From the NCBI RefSeq assembly GCF_002735925.1, contig NZ_PEDL01000001.1:186001-250000 (forward strand): DNA of 64,000 bases. The letters are read 5' to 3'. Numbering within the stretch: the stretch's first letter is position 1; every line of letters begins with the position of its first letter. Position numbers and translations under genes: made by a program. This DNA is from Sporanaerobium hydrogeniformans (GTDB taxonomy: Bacteria; Bacillota; Clostridia; Lachnospirales; Cellulosilyticaceae). Under the pieces are notes generated by a model. It was not told the DNA's origin. It was given only the letters and a program-made list of their open reading frames with translations, and made no database searches. Positions 1 through 7,925 of this stretch are shown here, one piece after another.

Positions 1-285
1 ATATTAAGCAAGAGATGCAAGTCTTTTGCTTATAAAATCTCCCCATAATATATCTATTTTCCTGTTTTAAAATATGAACGGAACGAGAAGAAGCTAATCC
101 CCAATAGCTTCTTCTTTTTTTGTAAAGGTGCTAAAGCAGATGGTATTGATCCGTACGTATTATAGGAGGCTGCGGATGACAGTATTTATTTAAAATTGTA
201 CATTGACCTCTACGTAGATAGCGATTAAAATTGGAATAGAGGGAACAGGAGTAATTAATATAGATTAATGGGTTGGAGAATAAAA
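1..285. other. Window edge and intergenic DNA
   Basis: No complete gene is visible. An intrinsic terminator at 86-120 must end a gene lying left of the window. Between about 121 and 165 the + strand reads KGAKADGIDPYVL and then stops. This faintly resembles the extreme C-terminus of IS66-type transposases (TAKANGLxPYxYL). It is far too short to call and may be chance. A five-codon ORF behind an AGGAGG at 162-167 is not considered a gene. Confidence 0.3.
86..120 (+). terminator. Rho-independent terminator
   Basis: Perfect 11-bp stem AGAAGAAGCTA / TAGCTTCTTCT with a short loop, followed by a T run. It would end a + strand transcript entering from the left of the window. Confidence 0.8.
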
Positions 286-915
286 ATGCATTTTAATACA
301 TTTAAAAAGATGACTCCTATGGAGTGGATTAAAAACTTAGTTTTATATACAATAGGTGTAGGATTTATGCCACTTGGTGTAGTGCTTACAATTAATGCAC
401 ATCTAGGAGCAGGTGGATATGATGCACTTAACTTTGCATTGGCAGATAAACTACATATTAATACGTCTCTAGCTATTTATAGTACGGCACTATTGGTACT
501 TCTTTTATCAGCTTTTATAAGACGTAGTTATCCAAGAATAGAAACCTTTCTTTCTTCTTTCTTTCTTGGTTTTTTTACAGACTTTTGGAAAGGTATGCTT
601 TTAAATTTAGAAGGGACTTCTATAAGAAGTTCCTTTCTCCTAATGCTTGCAGGAATGCTAGTTATTGCCTTTGCAGTTGCTTGTTATATTATATCTGTTT
701 TTCCAACGAATCCAACAGATGATTTGGTGGTAGCATTAAATGAAAAAGGTATAAGTCTTGGCATGGCTAAGATGGGATTAGATGTAATTTGTGTAATCAT
801 TGCTTTTTTATTAGGTGGGGAAATAGGAGTAGGAACACTTATTTGTACCTTGGGTTTAGGGCCTATTATTGATGTGTTTCATAAGTTGGTCAATAGGATT
901 GTTTGTACTATTTAA
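286..915 (+). CDS. YczE/YitT-type integral membrane protein
   Basis: Predicted membrane protein of about 209 residues with roughly five hydrophobic segments. It resembles the YczE/YyaS group: an N-terminal helix with PLGVVLTINAHLGAGGYDAL, then a loop with NPTDDLVVALNE, then a final GVGTLICTLGLGPIIDVF segment. Family members are uncharacterised membrane proteins, so no substrate is claimed. The reading frame opens at ATG 268, but only ATG 286 has a ribosome binding site (GGAG at 275-278, 7 nt before it), so I start there. It stands alone between two terminators and is convergent with lysA. Confidence 0.8.
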   Translation: MHFNTFKKMTPMEWIKNLVLYTIGVGFMPLGVVLTINAHLGAGGYDALNFALADKLHINTSLAIYSTALLVLLLSAFIRRSYPRIETFLSSFFLGFFTDFWKGMLLNLEGTSIRSSFLLMLAGMLVIAFAVACYIISVFPTNPTDDLVVALNEKGISLGMAKMGLDVICVIIAFLLGGEIGVGTLICTLGLGPIIDVFHKLVNRIVCTI

Positions 916-931
916 AGGAAAAGAATAAATA

Positions 932-991
932 AAAAGAGCTGTTGCAGTAAGAAGATTTTTTGAAAAATCTTCTTACTACAACAGCTTTTTT
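932..991. terminator. Bidirectional terminator between convergent genes
   Basis: Long near-perfect hairpin (about 22 bp, one G-U pair) with A and T runs on its two sides. It serves both the + strand membrane protein gene and lysA on the - strand; its T run abuts the lysA stop codon. Confidence 0.9.
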
Positions 992-2242
992 TTACAACAT
1001 ATTACGAATTAAATCTTCAAAGGTATCACGTTTACGAATAAGGCGAACAGTATCTGCTTCTGTAATGAGTATTTCAGCTGGTCTAAAACGTTGATTATAG
1101 CAAGAAGCCATGCTGTAACCATAAGCACCTGCATCTAAAAGAGCAAGAGCATCACCTCTGTAAGCTGGAGGAAGTACTCGTCCTTTTGCAAGGATATCAC
1201 CACTTTCACAAATATTACCTACAATAGTAAAAGGCTCGGCGGCTAAAGTACGTTTTTCTTTTGAATAAATTTCGATATCGTGATGTGAATCATACATAAT
1301 AGGACGTTGAAGAGCATTGAAACCAATGTTACATCCGATATAATTAACACCACCATTACTTTTAGTAGCAGTAACATCGCCGACCAGAACGCAAGATTCA
1401 CAAGGAATATAACGTCCTGGTTCAATTTGGAATTGAATCTCTTTGCCATACTCTTTTGCAAAAGCAAAAAGTACAGGGTCTAGAGCCTCTCCAAGAGCTT
1501 TAATATCTAGACGTGCTTCACCATCTTGTTTATGATAAGGAATACCAAAGCCACCACCAAGATCTACAAAATCTAAGTCTTCAAACTGTCTTGCAATATT
1601 TAAGATGGAATCTAAGCTCTTTATATAAGGTGCATAATCCATAAAGAGCGAGCCAATATGTTGATTAATCCCAACACATTTAAGGTTATAGGTTTCAAGG
1701 ATTTTTTTGACTTCTGAAATATCCTCTGGGTTTACTCCAAATTTAGTTTTCTTACCGCCTGTAACTACTTTTTCATGATGCCCAGCACCTACTCCTGGAT
1801 TAAAACGAATAGCTACCTTACCTCCTTTGTTAAGCTCACCAAAAAGTTTAAGTTGATCTAGAGAGTCAATACTTGTAATAACGTTTTCAGTGATAGCATA
1901 ACGCATATCTTCAGCTGTTACATTGTTTGGAATAAAAAAGAGTTCTTCACTTGTATAGCCACTTTGCTTTGCTAAGAAGATTTCCCCTGGACTCATAACA
2001 TCTGCATGTAAACCTTCTTCACGTATGATTTTCAAAAGATGAATATTAGTATTTGCCTTAATAGAGTAGTGAGGTACAAAATTAGGGTAGGTAACAAGGT
2101 GTTTCATTTCTTGACAGCGTTTTCTTAAAATGGCTTCATTATAAATATAGAGTGGGCTACCATACTGCTCTAGTAGCTCAAACACATCATGACTGCCATA
2201 AAAGTTTGTTTCCTGGGTAAATGAACCATTGAGTGTGTACAT
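992..2242 (-). CDS. lysA: Diaminopimelate decarboxylase
   Basis: PLP-dependent fold-III decarboxylase of 416 residues, the last step of lysine synthesis (meso-diaminopimelate to lysine plus CO2). Visible residues: the PLP lysine K62 in HYSIKAN, H195 in NQHIGS, the phosphate-binding GGGFG at 229-233, EPGRY at 274-278 and the active-site cysteine C345 in CESGD. The order and length fit LysA; carboxynorspermidine decarboxylase is a weaker alternative because the CESGD signature is intact. It lies 10 bp downstream of a TrmB-like regulator on the same strand, so the two are probably one transcript, possibly autoregulated through the operator at 2953-2976. Confidence 0.9.
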   Translation of the reverse strand: MYTLNGSFTQETNFYGSHDVFELLEQYGSPLYIYNEAILRKRCQEMKHLVTYPNFVPHYSIKANTNIHLLKIIREEGLHADVMSPGEIFLAKQSGYTSEELFFIPNNVTAEDMRYAITENVITSIDSLDQLKLFGELNKGGKVAIRFNPGVGAGHHEKVVTGGKKTKFGVNPEDISEVKKILETYNLKCVGINQHIGSLFMDYAPYIKSLDSILNIARQFEDLDFVDLGGGFGIPYHKQDGEARLDIKALGEALDPVLFAFAKEYGKEIQFQIEPGRYIPCESCVLVGDVTATKSNGGVNYIGCNIGFNALQRPIMYDSHHDIEIYSKEKRTLAAEPFTIVGNICESGDILAKGRVLPPAYRGDALALLDAGAYGYSMASCYNQRFRPAEILITEADTVRLIRKRDTFEDLIRNML

Positions 2243-2252
2243 AAAATCCTCC

Positions 2253-2942
2253 TTAATGTTGGGTAAGTGTAATGATATCTAATTCTGTTACAAAAGATTC
2301 ACGCATAAGACGAACCAAAGATTGATGGGAAGAAAAGAGACACTGGGCATCTTTTGCGTTTAAGTCACCGGTAATAACAGATTGCGTATCTATAATCATA
2401 TGAAAACCTTGAGGTGATTTGCTTCTTATATAGGTTATCAGGTTATAATCAGCCTCCAAAGGTTGATCACAAATAAGCGTTACTTTTTTAGTAGAAGCAA
2501 TTTCTGAAAGTTCTTTTTCAAGCAATTTAACATAATCTGTATTACTTAAAATGTAGAGATGAGATTGACAAAGTAAAATACAATTTTTAATTTTATTAAG
2601 GACATTTTCATAGCCTTTAACTGTTATATAAGGCTCTGAAATCTTTGCACTTTCAGGGAAAGTGACCTCCAGTTGCTCCAATGTATAAGTCATTTCTCTT
2701 TTAATAGAAAGCAAAAACTCCTCTTTCGAAAGAGCCACATATTTAGTAGGCTCTCCTTCAGATAAAGCACAACGTCCTTTTTCTTGCAAACTATAGAGAG
2801 TGGCATAGACATTAGAGCGAGAGATACCGCTAAGTTTAGCTACTTCATAACCTGTAAGACTCCCGTGTTTACAGAGAATGATAAAGACAGTTGCTTCAAT
2901 AGGAGAGAAGCCGAGCTTTTGTAAACAAGTTGTAAAATCCAT
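2253..2942 (-). CDS. TrmB-family transcriptional regulator
   Basis: A 229-residue regulator with an N-terminal winged helix (about residues 5-75; GLSPIEA-like start, LTGYEVAKLSGISRSNVYATLYSLQEKG) and a C-terminal effector-like region of the TrmB sugar-sensing type. TrmB proteins are known mainly as archaeal sugar regulators; bacterial members are poorly studied. Being co-directional with lysA at 10 bp spacing suggests it controls lysA or itself, which is inference. A helix-turn-helix of this type would fit the partial palindrome just upstream of its start. Confidence 0.85.
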   Translation of the reverse strand: MDFTTCLQKLGFSPIEATVFIILCKHGSLTGYEVAKLSGISRSNVYATLYSLQEKGRCALSEGEPTKYVALSKEEFLLSIKREMTYTLEQLEVTFPESAKISEPYITVKGYENVLNKIKNCILLCQSHLYILSNTDYVKLLEKELSEIASTKKVTLICDQPLEADYNLITYIRSKSPQGFHMIIDTQSVITGDLNAKDAQCLFSSHQSLVRLMRESFVTELDIITLTQH

Positions 2943-2952
2943 AAAATCACCT

Positions 2953-2976
2953 TATAGTAGTATTGTTTAGTACCAC
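2953..2976. promoter_or_regulatory. Possible operator of the trmB-lysA pair
   Basis: Imperfect palindrome with half sites TAGTAGTATT and AGTACCACTA (8 of 10 positions symmetric), starting about 10 bp upstream of the regulator start codon. The position suits autoregulation by the TrmB-like protein. No experimental motif is available to me. Confidence 0.4.
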
Positions 2977-3052
2977 TATATAAGAGAGTGTAGAAGTTGT
3001 CAATATATTATGTGGAAAATGTTTTAAATGAATGATACCAAAACAATGCATA

Positions 3053-3088
3053 TTAAAAATTATTTTAATATTCAATAATAATTTTTAA
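3053..3088. repeat. AT-rich inverted repeat
   Basis: Perfect 12-bp arms TTAAAAATTATT / AATAATTTTTAA with a 12-nt spacer, lying between the divergent trmB-like gene and pflB. It is too AT-rich to be a convincing terminator. It may be a protein site or simply compositional. Confidence 0.4.
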
Positions 3089-3118
3089 TACTTAATTTTT
3101 ATTAAATAATAATTACTA

Positions 3119-3185
3119 TTGACTAAATTAAGTGGAAGGTATAAAATAAATACATCAAACAAAGTTGTATACTGTATACAACTTT
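3119..3185 (+). promoter_or_regulatory. pflB promoter with palindromic operator
   Basis: Sigma-70-type promoter: TTGACT at 3119-3124, a 17-nt spacer, TAAAAT at 3142-3147. About 13 bp further on is a palindrome with perfect 12-bp arms (AAAGTTGTATAC at 3161-3172, GTATACAACTTT at 3174-3185) around one central base. It would cover the transcription start region, so a repressor bound there should block pflB. The TTGTATAC half site resembles operators of GntR/FadR-type regulators; this assignment is inference. Confidence 0.65.
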
Positions 3186-3216
3186 TAGTACATCTAATGC
3201 GATATTATACGGACAT

Positions 3217-3268
3217 AAAGGAGGTGGAGTAGAGCCTAAGTTTAGATTTTAGGTATCTACACAAACAT
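3217..3268 (+). promoter_or_regulatory. pflB leader: distant ribosome binding site and hairpin
   Basis: A near-perfect Shine-Dalgarno (AAAGGAGGTG, 3217-3226) ends 42 nt before the ATG, far beyond normal spacing. Between them, 3230-3259 can fold into a stem of about 11 pairs with one bulge (TAGA/TCTA outside, CCTAA/TTAGG inside). When folded, only about 12 nt separate the site from the ATG. An in-frame TAG at 3230-3232 excludes an upstream start, and none of the codons from 3233 to the ATG is a usual start. Confidence 0.55.
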
Positions 3269-5491
3269 ATGGAACAATGGAGAAATTTTAAACCAGGAAA
3301 ATGGGAAAACGAGATTAACGTAAGGGATTTCATTATAACAAATTATACAGAATATACAGGTGATGATAGCTTCCTTCAAGGTCCAACAGCTGATACATTA
3401 GCGCTATGGGAACAACTTGGTGAGCTTATGAAAAAAGAGAGAGAAAGAGGATGCTTTGCAGATACAAAAACTCCTGCAACGATTACCTCTCATGATGCGG
3501 GATATATTAATAAAGATAAAGAAAAAATTGTAGGTCTTCAGACTGATGCACCACTTGTAAGAAGCTGTCATCCAAATGGTGGTATTCGTGTGGTAGAAAA
3601 TGCGCTTAAATCTTATGATTATGAAATTGATCCACACATGAAAGAGATTTATACAAAATATAGAAAAACACATAATGAAGGTGTATTTGATGTTTACAAT
3701 GCAGATATTCGCACAGCACGAAAAGTAGGTGTTATTACAGGTCTTCCAGATGCTTATGGCCGTGGACGTATTATTGGTGACTATAGGAGGGTTGCTCTTT
3801 ATGGTATTGACCGTTTAATTGAAGAGAAGACAAAAGATAAGGTAGCTCGTTCTATAAACTTTACAGCAGAATCAATAAGAGATATTGAAGAAATCTCTGA
3901 ACAAATCAAAGCACTTAAAGAGCTTAAACAATTAGGTGAAATGTATGGCTTTGATTTATCAAGACCAGCTAATAATTTTAAAGAAGCAGTGCAATGGTTG
4001 TACCTTGCTTATCTTGCAGCAACAAAAGAACAAGATGGTGCAGCGATGTCTATTGGTCGTACAAGTACTTTCCTTGATATTTATGCAGAAAGGGATTTAC
4101 AAGAAGGCCTTATTACAGAGCAAGAGGTACAAGAAATTGTTGATCATTTTATTATGAAACTGCGCATTATTAGATTCCTTAGAACGCCAGAATACAACGA
4201 ACTATTCTCAGGAGATCCAACATGGGTAACAGAATCACTTGGTGGTATGCTTGAAGATGAAAGTGCCTCACTTGTAACGAAAAATAGCTTCCGTTACCTT
4301 CACACACTTTACAATATTGGACCTGCTCCAGAGCCTAACTTAACTGTTCTTTGGAGTCAAAAATTACCTCAAGGCTATAAAGATTTCTGTGCCAAAGTAT
4401 CCATTGATACATCTGCTATTCAATATGAAAGTGACGACTTAATGCGACCACAATTTGGTGATGATTACGGTATTGCTTGTTGCGTATCTCCAATGCGTAT
4501 TGGTAAGCAAATGCAATTTTTTGGGGCAAGAGCAAACCTTGCTAAAGCTGTACTTTATGCTATAAATGGTGGGGTAGATGAAAAAACAGGGCTTAAAGTT
4601 GTACCAGGTATAGAACCATTAACAGATGAGTATTTAGATTATGATAAAGTGATGAAAAATTATCAAATCACAAAAGAATGGGTAGCCAAAACGTATACAG
4701 ATGCACTTAACATCATTCATTTTATGCATGATAAATATGCCTATGAAAGAATTGAAATGGCTCTTCATGATACCGAAATTTTAAGAACGATGGCATGTGG
4801 CATTGCAGGACTTGCAGTAGCAACAGATTCTTTATCAGCCATTAAATATGCTAAAGTTAAACCAGTAAGAAATGAACAAGGTATTGCTATAGACTTTGAA
4901 ATTGAAGGAGAGTATCCAGCGTACGGTAATAATGATGAACGTGTAGATACTATTGCGTGTCATTTAGTAGAAGATTTCATGAACGAAGTAAGAAAGCATA
5001 CACCATATAGAAATGCTCTTTATACACAATCTGTTCTTACGATTACCTCTAATGTTGTATATGGTAAGAAGACAGGAGCAACTCCAGATGGACGTAAAGC
5101 AGGTGTACCTTTTTCACCAGGTGCAAACCCAATGAATGGTAGAGAAACAAAAGGTGTTCTTGCAGCGTGTGCTTCAGTAGCTAAATTACCATTTGAACAT
5201 GCACAAGATGGCATTTCTTATACTTTCTCTCTTGTACCAGCAACTCTTGGTCACACATCAGAAGAGAGAATAAGTAATATGGTAGGTATCCTTGATGGCT
5301 ACTTTGGACAAACAGGTCAACATATCAACGTGAATGTACTCCATAAGGATGTACTTTTAGATGCAATGGATCACCCAGAAAAATATCCTCAACTAACAAT
5401 TCGTGTATCTGGTTATGCTGTAAACTTTATTAAATTAACAAGAGAACAACAACTGGATGTTATCAGTAGAACCTTCCATGAAAGAATGTAG
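3269..5491 (+). CDS. pflB: Pyruvate formate-lyase (formate C-acetyltransferase)
   Basis: Glycyl-radical enzyme of 740 residues that splits pyruvate with CoA into acetyl-CoA and formate during fermentation. Visible: the adjacent active-site cysteines C404-C405 in IACCVSP and the glycyl-radical loop RVSGYAVNF with the radical glycine at about G715, near the C-terminus as expected. The N-terminus ([13 protein letters not shown]) and [20 protein letters not shown] match true PflB rather than glycerol or choline GREs. No cognate pflA activase lies next to it; the radical SAM gene at 6973 belongs to another family. It is monocistronic, with a regulated promoter and a strong terminator. Confidence 0.96.
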   Translation: MEQWRNFKPGKWENEINVRDFIITNYTEYTGDDSFLQGPTADTLALWEQLGELMKKERERGCFADTKTPATITSHDAGYINKDKEKIVGLQTDAPLVRSCHPNGGIRVVENALKSYDYEIDPHMKEIYTKYRKTHNEGVFDVYNADIRTARKVGVITGLPDAYGRGRIIGDYRRVALYGIDRLIEEKTKDKVARSINFTAESIRDIEEISEQIKALKELKQLGEMYGFDLSRPANNFKEAVQWLYLAYLAATKEQDGAAMSIGRTSTFLDIYAERDLQEGLITEQEVQEIVDHFIMKLRIIRFLRTPEYNELFSGDPTWVTESLGGMLEDESASLVTKNSFRYLHTLYNIGPAPEPNLTVLWSQKLPQGYKDFCAKVSIDTSAIQYESDDLMRPQFGDDYGIACCVSPMRIGKQMQFFGARANLAKAVLYAINGGVDEKTGLKVVPGIEPLTDEYLDYDKVMKNYQITKEWVAKTYTDALNIIHFMHDKYAYERIEMALHDTEILRTMACGIAGLAVATDSLSAIKYAKVKPVRNEQGIAIDFEIEGEYPAYGNNDERVDTIACHLVEDFMNEVRKHTPYRNALYTQSVLTITSNVVYGKKTGATPDGRKAGVPFSPGANPMNGRETKGVLAACASVAKLPFEHAQDGISYTFSLVPATLGHTSEERISNMVGILDGYFGQTGQHINVNVLHKDVLLDAMDHPEKYPQLTIRVSGYAVNFIKLTREQQLDVISRTFHERM

Positions 5492-5496
5492 TTAGT

Positions 5497-5541
5497 AATA
5501 ATAAAACCACGTAAACATTGAGTTTACGTGGTTTTATTATT
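5497..5541 (+). terminator. pflB terminator
   Basis: Perfect 20-bp stem (AATAATAAAACCACGTAAAC and its complement) with a 5-nt loop, starting 6 nt after the pflB stop codon. Its symmetric A and T flanks allow termination in both directions. Confidence 0.9.
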
Positions 5542-5731
5542 GGATGCTTTAGCGTAATTTACTAGGAGTAAATAAAAATACTTTAGTATATAAAACCTCC
5601 TATTAGAATAGAATGTAGGTTTGAATTGCACAAAGTTACAAAATATAACATACCAAAAGTGTTATACTATGAATAGATACATAAACACGAATAAGTTATA
5701 GAAATGGATACAGTATAGGAGAGATGTAAAA

Positions 5732-5953
5732 TTGTGTATAATTTGCAAGAAAGTATTAAAGGTTATTGGTTGGATATTAATAATAGGCTTTGTAAGTTTT
5801 AGTATGTATGATGGCTATATGTATAATACTGCATATAAATATGGTTCAGCTCCTTTTTATCTCTTTATTATTGTGCGATTTTTAGAATTTGTAGTACCTG
5901 GTATTCTATGTTTGTTAATTTCTCATTTTTTAAAATACAATAAGAAGAATTAA
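5732..5953 (+). CDS. Small two-helix membrane protein, unknown
   Basis: Seventy-three residues with two hydrophobic segments (about 7-24 and 42-64) and a lysine-rich tail (KYNKKN). I do not recognise a family. The start is TTG at 5732, supported by AGGAGAG at 5717-5723 with 8-nt spacing; the nearby ATG at 5724 is followed at once by a stop. A CICKK cysteine pair sits at the extreme N-terminus. It lies between the pflB terminator and the candidate structured RNA, whose promoter overlaps its 3' end. Confidence 0.5.
   Translation: MCIICKKVLKVIGWILIIGFVSFSMYDGYMYNTAYKYGSAPFYLFIIVRFLEFVVPGILCLLISHFLKYNKKN
5912..5941 (+). promoter_or_regulatory. Possible promoter of the structured RNA
   Basis: TTGTTA at 5912-5917, an 18-nt spacer and TACAAT at 5936-5941. 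It is embedded in the last codons of the small membrane protein gene and predicts a start near 5948. Confidence 0.4.
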
Positions 5954-6154
5954 TGTATTAAATCTTATATGCTGCACATACTACTAGTAGGTGGTTGGCA
6001 GAGCCAAAAGCAATTCTTTCTCCCAGGAAAGTTGCCTAGCTAATAAGATTCAGTTATTCACCTAGTTGTGCTTACAGAAAAATCTAATTAGCTAAGTAAA
6101 TAGTGCTATAACCGTAATAACTGCCAGCGTGGGGCCATGTGCCTCACGTTTTTT
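5948..6154 (+). ncRNA. Candidate structured RNA of about 200 nt, class unknown
   Basis: Non-coding stretch with several complementary segments. (a) 5995-6001 TTGGCAG pairs with 6121-6127 CTGCCAG as a closing stem. (b) A local hairpin lies at 6010-6035. (c) A 15-bp stem pairs CTAGCTAATAAGATT at 6036-6050 with 6081-6095. (d) The loop segment CAGTTATT (6051-6058) is fully complementary to AATAACTG (6116-6123), a pseudoknot-type contact that overlaps the 3' strand of the closing stem, so (a) and (d) compete over three bases. It ends in a terminator hairpin at 6128-6154. A plausible promoter precedes it. I could not match it to tmRNA, SRP RNA, RNase P or a known riboswitch; 6S-like RNA remains possible. 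Confidence 0.5.
6128..6154 (+). terminator. Terminator of the structured RNA
   Basis: Stem CGTGGGGC / GCCTCACG (8 bp, one G-U) with a 5-nt loop and six T, directly 3' of the paired elements described for the RNA. Confidence 0.75.
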
Positions 6155-6245
6155 ATTGTATTTTTTATACGTTCTATCAGGACACATACTCGTTTTGCTC
6201 AAGGTATCCATAAGTTTTATGAAGGCAAAATAGGACTTGGAACAT
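6155..6245 (+). other. Possible gene remnant
   Basis: One frame reads IRTHTRFAQGIHKFYEGK and GLGT before a stop at 6244-6246. The composition looks protein-like and a terminator follows immediately, but there is no start codon with a ribosome binding site and I recognise no family. It may be the tail of a deleted gene or chance. Confidence 0.2.
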
Positions 6246-6293
6246 AAAAAGACTCTTTGTAACTATTTAGAATAGGTGCAAAGAGTCTTTTTT
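6246..6293 (+). terminator. Rho-independent terminator
   Basis: Perfect 14-bp stem AAAAAGACTCTTTG / CAAAGAGTCTTTTT with an inner CTATT/AATAG stem in the loop and a T run. It isolates the downstream dut operon. Confidence 0.85.
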
Positions 6294-6449
6294 AGATGGT
6301 TGCTTGATGAATAGAAAAAGAATATAGTATGATAGAAGAAAAGGTATTTAATAATAAAGAGCTTTAGTTTCTCAATATAAAAAAGGATAGTAATAAGAGA
6401 TCAAGCAAGATGGTTTACTGAAGATTAAGGAAATAAAGGAGTAATAGAG

Positions 6450-6959
6450 ATGGACAAACAAATGATTTATTTTTCGAAATTAAAGGAGAATGCCATTATC
6501 CCAAGCAAACGAGATGAGGATGGTGCCTTTGACATATATGCATGCTTTGAGGAGGAATATCTCGTTCTAGAGCCACATACTACGGTAATGGTACCTACAG
6601 GAATTGCTTCTGCATTTTCGTCAGATTATGTAGCTATTTTAAAGGAGAGAGGTTCCACAGGAACCAAGGGGATTGGACAGCGTTCAGGTGTGATTGATTC
6701 GGGCTATAGAGGGGAGTGGCTGATGCCTATAACGAATCATAATGAAGTACCTCTTATTATAATGAAAAAAGAAAGTGTTTTGCCACAAAGCCTGAGTGAG
6801 GATTTAAGAAAGGCCATTATTTATCCCTATGAAAAAGCCCTTAGTCAATGTATTATGGTGGAAGTGCCTAAACTTCAAATTAATGAGATACCTTATGAAG
6901 AGCTGGTACAGTTTCAATCTCAAAGAGGTACTGGCCGCTTAGGTTCTTCCGGAAAATAG
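6450..6959 (+). CDS. dut: dUTP diphosphatase-like protein (trimeric dUTPase fold)
   Basis: 169 residues containing the dUTPase motifs in order: I DGAFDIYA, II ERGSTGTKGI, III GVIDSGYRGEW, IV around ALSQCIMVEV and V RGTGRLGSSGK at the C-terminus. The enzyme hydrolyses dUTP to dUMP and PPi, keeping uracil out of DNA. Motif V has leucine instead of the usual phenylalanine (RGxGxFGSTG), and about 30 extra residues lie between motifs III and IV, so a dCTP deaminase/dUTPase-like variant is possible. AAAGGAG precedes ATG 6450. A radical SAM gene follows 13 bp later, probably co-transcribed. Confidence 0.85.
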   Translation: MDKQMIYFSKLKENAIIPSKRDEDGAFDIYACFEEEYLVLEPHTTVMVPTGIASAFSSDYVAILKERGSTGTKGIGQRSGVIDSGYRGEWLMPITNHNEVPLIIMKKESVLPQSLSEDLRKAIIYPYEKALSQCIMVEVPKLQINEIPYEELVQFQSQRGTGRLGSSGK

Positions 6960-6972
6960 TGAGGAGAAGACT

Positions 6973-7872
6973 ATGTTTGAAGAATTAAAGGCGTGTAAGC
7001 TTTGCCCCAGGGGGTGTGGTGTGAATCGCTTAGAAGGACAGAGAGGATTTTGTGGAGCTGGAGATAAAGTAAAGTTAGCACGGGCTGCTTTACATCATTG
7101 GGAAGAACCTTGTCTTTCAGGAGAACGTGGGTCAGGAGCCGTTTTCTTTTCTTATTGCACCTTGGGCTGTGTATATTGTCAGAATTATGAAATTAGTAAA
7201 GAAGGTAAGGGGAAGGAAGTAGACTATAAGGCATTAGCCACTATTTTCTTGAATTTACAGGAGCAGGGAGCACATAATATTAATTTAGTCACACCTACTC
7301 ACTACGTACCTCAAATAAAGGAAGCACTTTATCTTGCAAAAGATAAGGGGTTAAGGCTACCGATTGTCTACAATACCAGTGGCTATGAGACGAAAGAAAC
7401 CTTATCCATGCTCAGAGGACTCATTGATATTTATCTACCAGACTTTAAATATTTTAAAGCAGAGTATGCTAATAAATATTCTCATGCACCCCATTATGTA
7501 AGCTTTGTTAAGGAAGCTATTGAAGAAATGCTCAATCAAGTAGGAAAGCCGTGTTTTGATGCGGAAGGTTTGATGTTAAAAGGAGTTATTGTGCGTCACC
7601 TTCTGCTTCCAGGACTTTTATTTGATAGTAAGAAAATTGTTACTTATTTATATACTACCTACGGGTCAAGCCTTTATATGAGTCTGATGAACCAGTATAC
7701 ACCTCTTAAAAATGTAGAGAAGTATAAGGAGCTTAATCGGCCATTAAATCCAGTTCATTATGACTTTATAATAGAATATGCCTTAGAATTAGGTGTCGAA
7801 AAGGGATTTATCCAGGAAGGTGAAACAGCCCTTGAAAGCTTTATTCCACCATTCAATGAGGAAGGTATATAA
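6973..7872 (+). CDS. Radical SAM protein, PflX/COG1313 type
   Basis: 299 residues. An N-terminal cysteine cluster (CKLCPRGCGVNR and GFCGAG, residues 8-29) precedes the radical SAM motif CTLGCVYCQN, which binds the SAM-coordinating [4Fe-4S] cluster. The family is often annotated as a putative pyruvate formate-lyase activating enzyme, but this is the PflX/COG1313 group, which differs from PflA and whose substrate is unknown to me. It begins 13 bp after dut behind GAGGAG and is followed by rarA 53 bp later, so it probably belongs to a dut-radicalSAM-rarA transcript rather than to pflB. Confidence 0.8.
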   Translation: MFEELKACKLCPRGCGVNRLEGQRGFCGAGDKVKLARAALHHWEEPCLSGERGSGAVFFSYCTLGCVYCQNYEISKEGKGKEVDYKALATIFLNLQEQGAHNINLVTPTHYVPQIKEALYLAKDKGLRLPIVYNTSGYETKETLSMLRGLIDIYLPDFKYFKAEYANKYSHAPHYVSFVKEAIEEMLNQVGKPCFDAEGLMLKGVIVRHLLLPGLLFDSKKIVTYLYTTYGSSLYMSLMNQYTPLKNVEKYKELNRPLNPVHYDFIIEYALELGVEKGFIQEGETALESFIPPFNEEGI

Positions 7873-7925
7873 GAGTTTTAGTGTACTAAATACAACAGAT
7901 CATACAGGAAAGAAGGGGTGGGAAG

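Noticed and set aside
6111-6140. Resemblance of TAACTGCCAGCGTGGGG to the 3' part of a thiamine pyrophosphate riboswitch
   Set aside because: The 5' CTGAGA element and the expected GGGG/ACCTGA layout are absent, and no thiamine gene is nearby.
6973-7872. Calling the radical SAM gene pflA
   Set aside because: Motifs and N-terminal cysteines are of the PflX/COG1313 type, and it is not adjacent to pflB.
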